From Nitrospira moscoviensis (GTDB lineage: Bacteria > Nitrospirota > Nitrospiria > Nitrospirales > Nitrospiraceae): a DNA stretch of 64,000 nt. Made by a program: the position numbers and the translations under genes. The notes below the pieces were generated by a model. That model ran no database searches. It saw only the letters and a list, made by a program, of their open reading frames with translations, and had not been told where the DNA came from. Shown one piece after another: positions 1 to 8,644 of the stretch (the stretch's first letter is position 1; the number at the start of each line of letters is the position of its first letter). Location of the stretch: assembly GCF_001273775.1 (NCBI RefSeq), contig NZ_CP011801.1, positions 3,946,001 to 4,010,000 of the forward strand, given 5' to 3'.

Positions 1-164
1 GCGGCAGCGGTGAAACAGTCTTCTCCGGACGCACAGCTCTCTGCGGGAAGCGGGGAGGTGACTTGCGCCGCCTCGGTGATGGGGTCGAACTGGCACAGAG
101 CGGCGACCATACAGCCCGCGGCCAGCGACGGAAAGAACTGGCATATGCGCCGATGCGTCTTCAT
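1..164 (-). CDS. N-terminal part of an exported protein of unknown function
   Basis: The minus strand is open from an ATG at 164 to the window edge, giving 54 codons. It starts MKTHRRICQFFPSLAAGCMV, which reads as a signal peptide with a basic n-region and a hydrophobic core. A Cys-spaced stretch (CASGEDCFTAA) follows. A TATACT box lies just upstream on the same strand, and rlmN diverges from it at 254. The gene is cut by the window edge, so the family cannot be named. The last visible residues could be the start of a helical repeat protein, but that is a guess. The open frame and the plausible signal peptide are the only support. Confidence 0.45.
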   Translation of the reverse strand, partial: MKTHRRICQFFPSLAAGCMVAALCQFDPITEAAQVTSPLPAESCASGEDCFTAA

Positions 165-253
165 CGATGAGGCCCAGTATAGCCGATCCGGCTGCAAGGG
201 AGAACGTCGGCAGCCGGGTGTGATAGGCTGCAGGGAAACTCCGGCACGATCGT

Positions 254-1339
254 ATGAAGAACCCTTCAACTTCCATCGACCTTCTGACCTTAAGTGAGCC
301 GAAGCTCGCGGCGCTCGTCGCCGCTCGCGGCTGGCCTCGGTACCGCACAGGGCAAATTCTCCGCTGGCTCTATCAGCGGCGCGTGCGGTCCATCGCGGAC
401 ATGACGGACCTGTCGATCCGAGAGCGGGAGCGGCTCTTGGAAATTGCGACGATCGGCCGGTCAACCAACTGTACCGTGTTGGAATCGCAGGACGGCACCC
501 GCAAACTGCTGCTGACTCTGGAGGACGGCAAGACGATCGAGACCGTATTGATTCCCGACGAGGATCGCCTCACCCTCTGCGTCTCCACGCAGGTGGGGTG
601 CATGTTGGACTGCGCGTTTTGTCTCACCGGCACGATGGGCCTGAGCCGCAATCTGAAATCGCAGGAGATTCTCGATCAGGTGCTCACCGCTCAGGATCAC
701 CTCCGTGACGGCGAGCGCCTGACGAATCTCGTCTTTATGGGAATGGGAGAGCCGTTGGCAAACCTTGAAGCCCTCGCGACGGCGATTCACTGCTTGACGA
801 ACCAATCCTGGGGACTCGGCTGGTCGCCGAGGCGGATCACGGTGTCTACTGCCGGCCTCGCCTCCCGGCTCAAGGAGGTAGCCGCGCTGGGCGTCAATCT
901 CGCCATCTCGTTGAACGCCACCACTGAAGACCAGCGCCGTGACCTGATGCCGGCCGTGAGCGAGATCGCGTCGTTGAAATCCTTGCTGGCCGCCTGCCGG
1001 CGGTATCCCCTGCCGCCGCATCGCCGGCTGACGTTCGAGTATGTGCTGCTCTCCGGCGTCAACGATCAGCCGGCGGACGCGCAGCGCCTCACCCGATTGC
1101 TCGCCGGCCTTCGGTGCAAAGTGAATCTCATTCCCTTCAACGAATTTCCCGGCAGCCGCTTCCGCCGTCCGACCGACGACGCGGTGCTGCAGTTTCAAGC
1201 CGCATTGCAGCGGGCGGGCCTCGATGTGTTCATTCGCAAGAGCCGTGGGCGGGATGTCCTCGGGGCCTGCGGCCAGTTGGGCGGCGCGCGCGACAGCCGG
1301 GCACCGCTTGCCTTGACACCCGTTGAATCCCGTTGCTAG
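254..1339 (+). CDS. rlmN: 23S rRNA (adenine-2503-C2)/tRNA methyltransferase RlmN
   Basis: This 361-residue radical-SAM enzyme methylates C2 of A2503 in 23S rRNA and A37 in some tRNAs in the cytoplasm. The [4Fe-4S]-binding CxxxCxxC motif is visible as C116-MLD-C120-AF-C123. The GMGEP motif follows, and the C-terminal GACGQL holds the conserved cysteine (C339) that resolves the methylated intermediate. Length and domain order are normal: an N-terminal accessory domain covers about residues 1-95 and the radical-SAM barrel about 100-345. The start at 254 gives a normal N-terminus, although no strong Shine-Dalgarno sequence is evident. The M16 peptidase pair follows after 27 bp and may be co-transcribed. 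Confidence 0.95.
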   Translation: MKNPSTSIDLLTLSEPKLAALVAARGWPRYRTGQILRWLYQRRVRSIADMTDLSIRERERLLEIATIGRSTNCTVLESQDGTRKLLLTLEDGKTIETVLIPDEDRLTLCVSTQVGCMLDCAFCLTGTMGLSRNLKSQEILDQVLTAQDHLRDGERLTNLVFMGMGEPLANLEALATAIHCLTNQSWGLGWSPRRITVSTAGLASRLKEVAALGVNLAISLNATTEDQRRDLMPAVSEIASLKSLLAACRRYPLPPHRRLTFEYVLLSGVNDQPADAQRLTRLLAGLRCKVNLIPFNEFPGSRFRRPTDDAVLQFQAALQRAGLDVFIRKSRGRDVLGACGQLGGARDSRAPLALTPVESRC

Positions 1340-1366
1340 CATGCCGTTCGTACTTCTTCCTCCTTC

Positions 1367-2746
1367 ATGATGCGTTCAATCCTCAATCGTCTCCTCTTCA
1401 TGACCATCGCGGTGGCGCTCGTGGTCCTCTCAGGCGCCTCTCCGTCGACGGCGTCCGACGCGCACGAATACCTCCTGTCGAACGGCATGAAAGTGCTCCT
1501 CGTGGAAGTGCCCAAGGCTCCGGTGGCGACCGTCCAGGTTTGGTACAAGGTCGGCTCCCGCAACGAGGTCATGGGCCGGGCGGGTCTGTCCCACATGCTG
1601 GAGCACATGATGTTCAAGGGCACGGCCAAGTATCCCAAGGGGACGTTTTCGCGGGTCGTCCGGAAAAACGGCGGCGTCGACAACGCCTTCACGAGCCAGG
1701 ATTTCACCGCCTACTTCGAGAACCTCGCCGCCGATCGGGTGGAGCTCGCGCTGGAAATGGAAGCCGATCGGATGCAAGGTCTCCTGCTCGACAACGCCGA
1801 GTTCCAAACCGAGCGCGAAGTCGTCAAGGAAGAGCGCCGGCTGCGGACCGAAGACGACCCGCAGGGCGCCCTCGTCGAGGCGTTGTTTGCCCAGGCATTT
1901 TTCAGTCATCCCTATCACTGGCCGGTCATCGGCTGGTTCGCCGATCTCGACGCCATGTCGCTCGACGATTTGCAGCGGCACTACGATACGTTTTACTCGC
2001 CGAACAATGCGACGCTGATCGTGGTCGGCGACATCAAGGCCGAGACCCTGCTGCCCACGATCAAGCGGCTGTTCGAACCGATCCCGAAAGGACCGACGCC
2101 GAAACAGGCGTTGCCGCCGGAGCCGGACCAGCGGGGGGAGCGCCGCTTTCTGCTCAAGCGGGAAGCCCAAGTGCCCTTCGTCATGATGGGCTTCCGCGTG
2201 CCGAACTATGCGAGCGACGACTCCTATGCGCTCGATGTGTTGGAATCCATCCTGTCGCGGGGGAAAAGCTCGCGTCTGTACCAGAGCCTCGTCTATGACC
2301 AGAAAAATTCGCTCGCCGTCGGAGCCGAATACAGCTTGATGCAGACCGACCCGAGCCTCTTCTATTTTTATGCGCTGGTGAGCCCCGGGCAGAAAGTGGA
2401 AGCGGTCGAAGAGTCGCTTCACCGCGAGATCGCCCGCCTGCAGCATGAACCGCCGACCGACTTGGAGCTCCAGCGGGCGAAAAACCAGGTCGAGGCGGCC
2501 CACGTGTTCGAGCAAGACTCCAACTTCCGCAATGCCATGCTCTTAGGACAGGCCGAGACGGTCGGAGCGGGCTGGCGCCGCGTCGATCAGTTTTTGGAAC
2601 GGATTCGCGCCGTGACCGCCAAAGATGTCCAGCGGGTGGCGAAACAGTATTTGACGGAAGATAACCGGACCGTCGGCATCCTGATTCCCCTTCCGCCGAA
2701 ACCGGCGGAAGCCCTCCCCACCGCCGCCACCCAAGGAAAGTCGTAA
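1367..2746 (+). CDS. Exported zinc metallopeptidase, M16 family, catalytic subunit
   Basis: The 459-residue protein has a signal peptide (about residues 1-30) and an M16 (pitrilysin-type) fold. The inverted zinc motif HxxEH is intact at H76-MLE-H80, and the downstream acidic ligand lies in the KEERRLR helix. The C-terminal domain carries the substrate-binding Arg/Tyr region (GKSSRLYQSLVYD). M16B proteins act as heterodimers of an active and an inactive chain. The next gene, one base downstream, is the zinc-less partner, so the two probably form one periplasmic peptide-degrading enzyme. The substrate is unknown. Confidence 0.9.
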   Translation: MMRSILNRLLFMTIAVALVVLSGASPSTASDAHEYLLSNGMKVLLVEVPKAPVATVQVWYKVGSRNEVMGRAGLSHMLEHMMFKGTAKYPKGTFSRVVRKNGGVDNAFTSQDFTAYFENLAADRVELALEMEADRMQGLLLDNAEFQTEREVVKEERRLRTEDDPQGALVEALFAQAFFSHPYHWPVIGWFADLDAMSLDDLQRHYDTFYSPNNATLIVVGDIKAETLLPTIKRLFEPIPKGPTPKQALPPEPDQRGERRFLLKREAQVPFVMMGFRVPNYASDDSYALDVLESILSRGKSSRLYQSLVYDQKNSLAVGAEYSLMQTDPSLFYFYALVSPGQKVEAVEESLHREIARLQHEPPTDLELQRAKNQVEAAHVFEQDSNFRNAMLLGQAETVGAGWRRVDQFLERIRAVTAKDVQRVAKQYLTEDNRTVGILIPLPPKPAEALPTAATQGKS

Positions 2747-2747
2747 C

Positions 2748-4133
2748 ATGCCCGGTCCCGCTCCTCAGACCAGACTGCGGTCAATGGTCCGCGTGTTCCA
2801 CGCAGGCCTCGCGGCCGTGCTGCTGGGATCGCCGGCTTGGTGGAACGGCCCGCCGGCCTTCGCCGCGCCCGCAGAGTTGTCGCCGACCAAGTTCACGACG
2901 CCGAACGGCATGACCGTGCTCGTGCTGGAACAGCACTTTTTGCCGATCGTCGAGATCCATGCGATGGTCAAGACCGGATCCGCGCAAGATCCGCCGGAGA
3001 AGGCCGGCCTGGCGAACCTGGTCGCCAGTCTGTTGGACGAAGGCACGACCACCAGAACCTCCAAGCAGCTGGCCGAGCAGATCGATTTTGTCGGCGGGTC
3101 GCTGGCGGCCAAAGCCACCGAGGATTTTACGACCGCCTCCGCCCGCGTCTTGAAGAAAGACATCGACCTCGGCTTTACCCTGCTGGCCGACATCCTCATG
3201 CGCCCGGCCTTTCCCAAGCAGGAATTCGAACGGGTGCGCGCGCAGGTGCTCGGAGAGATCGCCAGCGACAATGACGATCCGGGCCATGTCGCGATGAAGG
3301 CCTTCAATCAGCTCGTGTTCCACAACCATCCCTACCGTTGGCCGGTGAACGGCACGGAAGAGACCTTGGCCAAAGTCACCCTGGCGGACGTCCAAAGCTT
3401 CTATGCCAAAGAATACATTCCCAATCAGGTGATTCTCGCCATTGTCGGCGACATCACCGCGGAGCAGGCGGCGGCGTTGGTCCAAACACATTTCGGCGGG
3501 TGGAAAAAAGGCACGCCGCCGGTCCGCGCCGCCAAGAAACCGCCTCCCATCGAGAAGAAAGCCGTCCAATTGATCGAAAAGGATCTGACCCAATCTACGA
3601 TCGTATTGGGCCATGGCGGCATCAGCCGGACCAACCCGGATTTTTACGCCGTGACGGTGATGAATCACATCCTCGGCGCCGGCGGTTTCTCGTCGCGGCT
3701 GATGGATTCCATCCGCGACAAGCAGGGCCTGGCCTACGGCATCATGAGTCATTACGACGCGCGCGCCATGCCGGGATCGTTTTGGGTCAACCTGCAAACC
3801 AGGACGGAAGCGACCAACCAGGCCATCACCGGCGTGTTGGCGGAAATGAAAGGGATCCGGGAGGCGCCGGTGACGGATCAGGAATTGGCGGAGGCGAAGT
3901 CCTTCTTGATGGGCAGCTTCCCCTTGCGGCTCGACTCGACGGCCAAGCTCGCGCAGGTCCTGGCGCAGGTGGAATTTTACGGATTGGGGTTCGAGTATTT
4001 CACACAGTACCCGAAGTGGATTGAACGCGTGACGAAAGAAGACGTCCAGCGCGTCGCTAAACAATACCTCGACCCCCAGCACTATGCGCTCGTCGTGGTG
4101 GGGAATCTTGCCAAGGCCAAGGTCCGCCACTAA
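2748..4133 (+). CDS. Exported M16-family peptidase-like protein lacking the zinc motif
   Basis: This 461-residue protein carries an N-terminal signal sequence ending near FAAPAE. It has the M16 fold, but the position of HxxEH reads GLANLVASLLDEGT, so the zinc ligands and catalytic Glu are absent. The Arg/Tyr pair of the inactive subunit is present in SSRLMDSIRDKQGLAYG. In known M16B pairs this chain contributes substrate binding while the other cleaves. The gene starts one base after the stop of the catalytic partner, which implies translational coupling. A palindromic repeat element begins immediately at its stop codon. Confidence 0.88.
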   Translation: MPGPAPQTRLRSMVRVFHAGLAAVLLGSPAWWNGPPAFAAPAELSPTKFTTPNGMTVLVLEQHFLPIVEIHAMVKTGSAQDPPEKAGLANLVASLLDEGTTTRTSKQLAEQIDFVGGSLAAKATEDFTTASARVLKKDIDLGFTLLADILMRPAFPKQEFERVRAQVLGEIASDNDDPGHVAMKAFNQLVFHNHPYRWPVNGTEETLAKVTLADVQSFYAKEYIPNQVILAIVGDITAEQAAALVQTHFGGWKKGTPPVRAAKKPPPIEKKAVQLIEKDLTQSTIVLGHGGISRTNPDFYAVTVMNHILGAGGFSSRLMDSIRDKQGLAYGIMSHYDARAMPGSFWVNLQTRTEATNQAITGVLAEMKGIREAPVTDQELAEAKSFLMGSFPLRLDSTAKLAQVLAQVEFYGLGFEYFTQYPKWIERVTKEDVQRVAKQYLDPQHYALVVVGNLAKAKVRH

Positions 4134-4258
4134 TAGGATGTTGAAAAAGGCTGCCCGCTGCGTTCTCGCCTCGCTCCGAGGCTCAACGTACAAACAACGT
4201 ACGCCGCGCCTCTTCGCTCGCTGCGGCCTTGCGGGACAGCCTTTTTGAACATCCTATT
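4132..4258. repeat. Palindromic intergenic repeat (REP/MITE-like), about 127 bp
   Basis: The left arm (from 4132) reads AATAGGATGTTGAAAAAGGC and continues to about 4157. The right arm (4232-4258) is its near-perfect reverse complement, differing at one G/C and near the inner end. The arms are about 26 bp long. Between them lie further inverted pieces rich in CGCTCG, and a CGTAC...GTACG hairpin. The left arm overlaps the peptidase stop codon. The element has no coding capacity. Its size, terminal inverted repeats and intergenic position fit a MITE or bacterial interspersed repeat, and it could also act as a bidirectional terminator between the peptidase operon and larE. Confidence 0.8.
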
Positions 4259-4291
4259 GGGCCGCTAGACATCGGCTCGATCACTGTTGCC

Positions 4292-5101
4292 ATGCTGTCT
4301 GCACCGCTCCAGCAAAAGCTTGACCGTCTCCGCCGGCTGCTGTCCGAGATGCAGTCCGTGGTGGTCGCCTACTCAGGAGGCATCGACAGCACCTTCGTGC
4401 TGCGCGTCGCGCACGAACAGCTGCAGGACCGCGCCGTCGGGATTACGGCCGTCTCCCCCACGTTTCCGGCGCTCGAATTGGACGTCGCCAAACGGGTGGC
4501 CGGGGAAATCGGCGCGCGCCACGAGATCGTGGAGACCGACCAATTGGCGATTCCCGCGTTTACGAAGAACGACGACGCACGGTGCTTTCATTGTAAGACC
4601 GACTTGTACCAGCTCCTCGGCGCGATCCGGAAGGAGCGGGGCGCCGAACATATGGTGGACGGCACCAACGTCGACGATTTGGGGGATGACCGTCCCGGGA
4701 TCAGGGCGGCGCGGGAATGGGGGGTGCGGAGCCCGCTCGTCGAGGCCGACCTGTCCAAGACGGAAATCCGCGCGCTCGCGAAAGAGCTGGGCCTGTCCAA
4801 TTGGGACAAACCGGCGGCCGCCTGTCTCTCATCTAGAATCCCGCGCGGCATCGCCATCACGAGGGAAAAATTGAGCCGCGTGGAGGAAGCGGAAGCGCTG
4901 CTGCATCGCGAGGGGCTGCGCCACTATCGCGTCCGTGACCACGGCGAGATCGCGAGGATCGAAGCGGCTCTGGAGGACATGTCGCAGCTGCTGGAGCCGT
5001 CCCTCCGCGCGCGGGTGAGCGCAGGCCTCAAACAGCTGGGATTTCGATTCGTGACGGTGGATCTGGAAGGCTATCGGCCCGGCGGAATCGGTCTCCAGTG
5101 A
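4292..5101 (+). CDS. larE: ATP-dependent sacrificial sulfur transferase LarE-type
   Basis: This 269-residue PP-loop protein has the adenylating motif SGGIDS at residues 28-33. LarE enzymes transfer sulfur to the pyridinium dicarboxylate precursor of the nickel-pincer cofactor of lactate racemase-type enzymes. Three cysteines stand out: C98 and C101 (CFHC), and C178 in AAACLSSR. Some LarE proteins of this three-Cys type bind a [4Fe-4S] cluster instead of sacrificing one Cys. Whether this one does is inference. The frame is open upstream to 4229, but that part lies in the repeat, so the ATG at 4292 is preferred. No larA, larB or larC is nearby, so other sulfur-transfer roles remain possible. 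Confidence 0.82.
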   Translation: MLSAPLQQKLDRLRRLLSEMQSVVVAYSGGIDSTFVLRVAHEQLQDRAVGITAVSPTFPALELDVAKRVAGEIGARHEIVETDQLAIPAFTKNDDARCFHCKTDLYQLLGAIRKERGAEHMVDGTNVDDLGDDRPGIRAAREWGVRSPLVEADLSKTEIRALAKELGLSNWDKPAAACLSSRIPRGIAITREKLSRVEEAEALLHREGLRHYRVRDHGEIARIEAALEDMSQLLEPSLRARVSAGLKQLGFRFVTVDLEGYRPGGIGLQ

Positions 5102-5116
5102 CTCCGCCGGGCGCGA

Positions 5117-5623
5117 TCAACGCTGATACGATTTGGACAGGGCGTCCAGAGCTTCGTCGGCGAACTTCCGGTGGTCGGCGTCGGTCAGGCTGCGCTGCAC
5201 GACCTTTTCGGCGACCATGAGCGCCAGTTCGGTGGTCTGGTTGCGGATCTCCTGCACGGCCTTCCGCCGCTCGTGGTCGATTTCGCGGGTGGCGTCTCCT
5301 TTGATCCGCTCCGCCTCGGCGGTCAGCCGCTGCTCGTTCTCTTCCAACAGCCGCTGAGCCCGCTCCTTCGCCGCCGCCAGAATGCCTTCCGCTTCCTTTC
5401 CGGCCGCGTTGAGCTTCGCTTCGTACTCTTTCAGCCGGCGCTCGGCTTCGGACCGGTGACGCTCGGCCTGATCCAGGCTGTCCTTGATCTTCTTTTCCCG
5501 CTCCTCCAGCGCGCTCAGAATGCCGGGAAAGGCAAACTTGTAGAGCAGGAACAAAAGAATCGCAAACGAGACGACCTCCCAGAAAATCAAGGAGGAGAAG
5601 AAGTGCGTTTCAAACTGCGGCAT
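5117..5623 (-). CDS. atpF: F0F1 ATP synthase subunit b
   Basis: The 168-residue protein has one N-terminal membrane segment (about residues 12-33). A long charged amphipathic coiled coil follows (about 38-150), as expected of the peripheral stalk that links F0 to F1. It is the last of four minus-strand F0 genes. Its stop lies 15 bp from the stop of the convergent larE. The subunit delta and alpha genes that usually follow atpF are absent here, so F1 must be encoded elsewhere. Confidence 0.93.
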   Translation of the reverse strand: MPQFETHFFSSLIFWEVVSFAILLFLLYKFAFPGILSALEEREKKIKDSLDQAERHRSEAERRLKEYEAKLNAAGKEAEGILAAAKERAQRLLEENEQRLTAEAERIKGDATREIDHERRKAVQEIRNQTTELALMVAEKVVQRSLTDADHRKFADEALDALSKSYQR

Positions 5624-5696
5624 ACCGTCCTTTCAGGATGAAGCTGAGGCTCACGGCTGAGGTTGGCTCAGGCTTGACCTTGACCTCAACCTGCTC

Positions 5697-5927
5697 CTAT
5701 TTCCGCAGACCCATGATGATGAACGCGATGACGAGGCCGTAGAGGGCGATCGCTTCGACCAACGCGAACCCGATCCACATGTACTTCCCGACGCGGCCTT
5801 CGGCTTCCGGCTGGCGGGCCACCGCTTCGATCATCTTGCCGAAGATGTACCCGATCCCCACACCGGCGCCCGCGAATCCCGCGGCGGCCAATCCCATACC
5901 CAACAATGCTGCTGCTGCTGAATCCAT
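5697..5927 (-). CDS. atpE: F0F1 ATP synthase subunit c
   Basis: This 76-residue protein has two membrane helices joined by a polar loop containing ARQPE, the loop that contacts F1. The second helix carries the ion-binding carboxylate E58 in ALVEAIALYG. I see no extra polar ligands typical of sodium-type rotors, so proton coupling is likely. The length is standard. It sits between atpB and atpF in the same orientation, with gaps of 56 and 73 bp. Confidence 0.95.
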   Translation of the reverse strand: MDSAAAALLGMGLAAAGFAGAGVGIGYIFGKMIEAVARQPEAEGRVGKYMWIGFALVEAIALYGLVIAFIIMGLRK

Positions 5928-5983
5928 TGTGCCTCGCTCCTCCCTTGTCTAAGAGATCCTAGTTGCGAACAGGCCGCAGCCCG

Positions 5984-6733
5984 TCAGTGCGCATGCTCAT
6001 CATGACCATGCAAATGGAATGCATCGCCCAAATAGACGCAGGTCAGCACGGTGAAAATGTAGGCCTGGATGAATGCGATGCCGACTTCCAAGCCGTTCAT
6101 GGCGATTGTGAACGCGAAGGGCAGCCATCCGATCAACAGGCCTCCGCTGACCGCCAGCCCGAACAACACGCCCAGGATCACGTGGCCCGCCGTCATGTTC
6201 GCGAACAACCGCACGGCCAGCGAGATCGGGCGCGCCAGCTGGCTGATCAATTCGATGGGCACCATGAGGGGCAACAGCCAACCGGGCGTCCCGGGCGGCA
6301 CGAGGATGCCGAGGAATTTGCCCCCGTGGAGCACGAACCCCATCACCAGGCTGAGGCCGTAGACGACAACGGCAAAGACGGCGGTGACGATGATCTGGCT
6401 CGTGACCGTGTAGGCGCCGGGAATCAATCCGAGCAGGTTGGCGAACAGGATGAAGAGAAATAAGGTGGCGACGAGGGGGAAAAATTTCATGCCGCCCTGC
6501 CCCATCGTATCCAGAATAATCCCGCGAATGAAATCCACCAGCATTTCGGCCAGGCTCTGCAACTTGCCCGGCACGAGCCGCCGCGCGGAGCCGGCCATCA
6601 CCATCAACACGGTGACGAGGGCCACGACGACCCACATCATGATCACGGCTTTGTTGATCGAAATATCCAACCCGCCGAGGGTGATGTTCACGAAGTTGTG
6701 CAACTCAAACGGATGCAGTGGGCTTTCTTCCAT
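5984..6733 (-). CDS. atpB: F0F1 ATP synthase subunit a
   Basis: This 249-residue polytopic membrane protein forms the stator half-channels of F0. The essential Arg is in ISLAVRLFANMTAGH, opposite the subunit c carboxylate. The C-terminal helix (FIQAYIFTVLTCVYLGDAF) is typical of the family, and the C-terminus is His-rich (HLHGHDEHAH). The gene follows atpZ/I by 12 bp and precedes atpE, the classical F0 order. Confidence 0.95.
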   Translation of the reverse strand: MEESPLHPFELHNFVNITLGGLDISINKAVIMMWVVVALVTVLMVMAGSARRLVPGKLQSLAEMLVDFIRGIILDTMGQGGMKFFPLVATLFLFILFANLLGLIPGAYTVTSQIIVTAVFAVVVYGLSLVMGFVLHGGKFLGILVPPGTPGWLLPLMVPIELISQLARPISLAVRLFANMTAGHVILGVLFGLAVSGGLLIGWLPFAFTIAMNGLEVGIAFIQAYIFTVLTCVYLGDAFHLHGHDEHAH

Positions 6734-6745
6734 AGACTTCGTTCC

Positions 6746-7012
6746 TTACCGTCGCTTATCGGAGCCGGTCTGCTGCTCCCATCGCTGCGCCGACCGGTAC
6801 GCGTTTCGAATACCTGCAGTGGCGCCCAGTCCGAGCCCGATGACCAGCCCCCATGGAGTCGAACTCAAGAGATACATATCGACCACCCATCCAAGCCCAC
6901 CCCCGACGATGAGCGCAGCCAGCAGTTCCGTCCCAATGCGAACGGCTTGGCCGAGCCCCGCATAAAACGGATCTTGTGAAGGGGGCATGCCGTACCCAGG
7001 AGGCGAGTGCAC
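6746..7012 (-). CDS. AtpZ/AtpI-like ATP synthase accessory membrane protein
   Basis: The 88-residue protein has two predicted membrane segments (about residues 29-48 and 53-72) linked by a short loop with VVDMYL and a Gly-rich second helix. This is the usual layout of AtpZ/AtpI proteins, which precede atpB and assist c-ring assembly or magnesium supply. It lies 12 bp upstream of atpB and heads the F0 operon. A 145-bp gap to the divergent pabB-like gene should hold both promoters, but I could not assign boxes with confidence. Confidence 0.8.
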   Translation of the reverse strand: MHSPPGYGMPPSQDPFYAGLGQAVRIGTELLAALIVGGGLGWVVDMYLLSSTPWGLVIGLGLGATAGIRNAYRSAQRWEQQTGSDKRR

Positions 7013-7157
7013 ATGCAGGCGAGCAAGGACTCTGCCGAATATGGGCCGCGCAATTCAAACAGAATCGCGATTGCAAAGTCAAGCCGTTGGCGCTGTTCCT
7101 GATCGAAGAAGCTGCGGTATAGTGGAGAGCCGTTTCAGAGAGACGTAAGAGCCGCGC

Positions 7158-8630
7158 ATGACCAAGCCAACCGCCTCCGCCTTTCTTCAGGGGCCCCCGT
7201 CTCCGTTGATGGTGTCGCTGCCGGCCCCGCCGGTCAGCCCGCTCCGACTGTTCGCGAGAATGGCTTCGCCCGGCGTTCCTTCCTTTCTGTTTGAAAGCGG
7301 AAAAGGTCCGTCCCACATCGGGCGCTACTCCTTCTTCGGCGCCGAGCCCTATCAGACCTTGCGCGGCAAGGAGGCGACGTGGGAGCTGCGGACCGCCGAC
7401 GGGCGGAAACAATCCGGCCAAGGGGCGTTCCAGCGGGCGGCCGAGCTGGCCGGCGCAGCCTCGATCCGCCGTCCTTCGGACGCGCCCCCTTTCTTCGGAG
7501 GCGCGGTCGGCTATCTCAGTTACGATCTGGTGCGCCAGTTCGAAGACGTGCCCGCCGTCAGCATCGACGACCTGGGCACGGCGGACCTTGAATTGGGCTT
7601 CTTCGATCTCGTTGCCGCCGTCGACCATGAGGCCAAGCGGCTCGTTCTGATGTTCTGCCCCCCGCTTGAGCGGTTCCTCGGCGAGCCGCGCGAAAAACTC
7701 TATCGGGAAGGCTGCGACCGTCTGGCCGCGTTGGAGGCCCGGCTCTCCCACGATCGAGCGGCCGCGCTGCCGACCGATCTGCCGGGCCGACTGGAATTCG
7801 TGCCGGAACAAACGCGGTCCGAATACATGGAGCGGGTCGGCCGCTGCCAGGAGTATATTGCCGCCGGCGATATCTATCAGGCCAACCTCTCACATCGATT
7901 TACCGTCCCTGGCTCCTGGTTCAGCGGGCGCGAGGCGTGGGAAGCGGATCTCCTGGCTTACGATCGCGTGCATGCGATGAACCCGTCGCCGTTCTCCGGG
8001 TTGCTGCGCTTCGAGGAGACACGCTTCGTCAGCTCGTCGCCGGAGCGGCTCGTGCGGCTCAGCGGGCGGCAGGCAGAGACCAGGCCGATAGCCGGCACGC
8101 GGCCCCGCGGCCGGACCGACGCGGAGGACCGCCAGCTCGCCGACGAGCTGCGCCGCAACGAAAAGGAGCGGGCCGAACACGTCATGCTGGTCGATCTCGA
8201 ACGGAACGACCTCGGCCGCGTCTGTGACGCGGGGTCGGTGCGCGTCGATGAATTCATGGCGCTCGAACAGTACTCGCACGTGACCCATCTGGTTTCGAAC
8301 GTGACCGGACGACTCCGAGCGGGAGCCGGCGGCTTCGATCTGCTCCAAGCCGTCTTCCCCGGGGGTACGATTACGGGAGTGCCGAAAATTCGTTGTATGG
8401 CCGTCATCGACGAGCTGGAACCGGTCCGCCGCGGGCCCTATACCGGCTCGATGGGCTACATCAGTTGGAGCGGCGATCTGGACTTCAACATCCTGATCCG
8501 CACGCTGGTGATCCGCCAGGGCCGGGCCTATCTCCAGGTCGGCGCCGGGATCGTGGCGGATTCCGACCCCGCGCGCGAGTATGAAGAAACGTTGTACAAG
8601 GCGCAGGCGTTCTTCAGCGCCTTTTCCTGA
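7158..8630 (+). CDS. pabB: Chorismate-utilising enzyme, aminodeoxychorismate synthase component I-like
   Basis: The 490-residue protein belongs to the TrpE/PabB family, which aminates chorismate using ammonia from a glutaminase partner. Motifs visible are SSSPERLV, PIAGTRPRG (residues 310-318), the NEKERAEHVMLVDLERNDLG block, FPGGTITGVPK and the C-terminal GAGIVADSDP. Position 312 is Ala, where Escherichia coli PabB has its catalytic Lys; Ala is the TrpE state. Assignment to folate rather than tryptophan synthesis therefore rests on the class IV aminotransferase gene 14 bp downstream, the usual PabB-PabC pairing. No glutaminase gene is in the window. Confidence 0.8.
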   Translation: MTKPTASAFLQGPPSPLMVSLPAPPVSPLRLFARMASPGVPSFLFESGKGPSHIGRYSFFGAEPYQTLRGKEATWELRTADGRKQSGQGAFQRAAELAGAASIRRPSDAPPFFGGAVGYLSYDLVRQFEDVPAVSIDDLGTADLELGFFDLVAAVDHEAKRLVLMFCPPLERFLGEPREKLYREGCDRLAALEARLSHDRAAALPTDLPGRLEFVPEQTRSEYMERVGRCQEYIAAGDIYQANLSHRFTVPGSWFSGREAWEADLLAYDRVHAMNPSPFSGLLRFEETRFVSSSPERLVRLSGRQAETRPIAGTRPRGRTDAEDRQLADELRRNEKERAEHVMLVDLERNDLGRVCDAGSVRVDEFMALEQYSHVTHLVSNVTGRLRAGAGGFDLLQAVFPGGTITGVPKIRCMAVIDELEPVRRGPYTGSMGYISWSGDLDFNILIRTLVIRQGRAYLQVGAGIVADSDPAREYEETLYKAQAFFSAFS

Positions 8631-8644
8631 GGACCATCACGTCG

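Noticed and set aside
10..297. 95-codon plus-strand frame before rlmN
   Set aside because: It runs into rlmN in another frame, has no motif or ribosome-binding site, and lies opposite a minus-strand frame with a plausible signal peptide.
461..1342. Long minus-strand open frame opposite rlmN
   Set aside because: It is a shadow of a high-G+C coding strand; rlmN has all family motifs and the antisense product has none.
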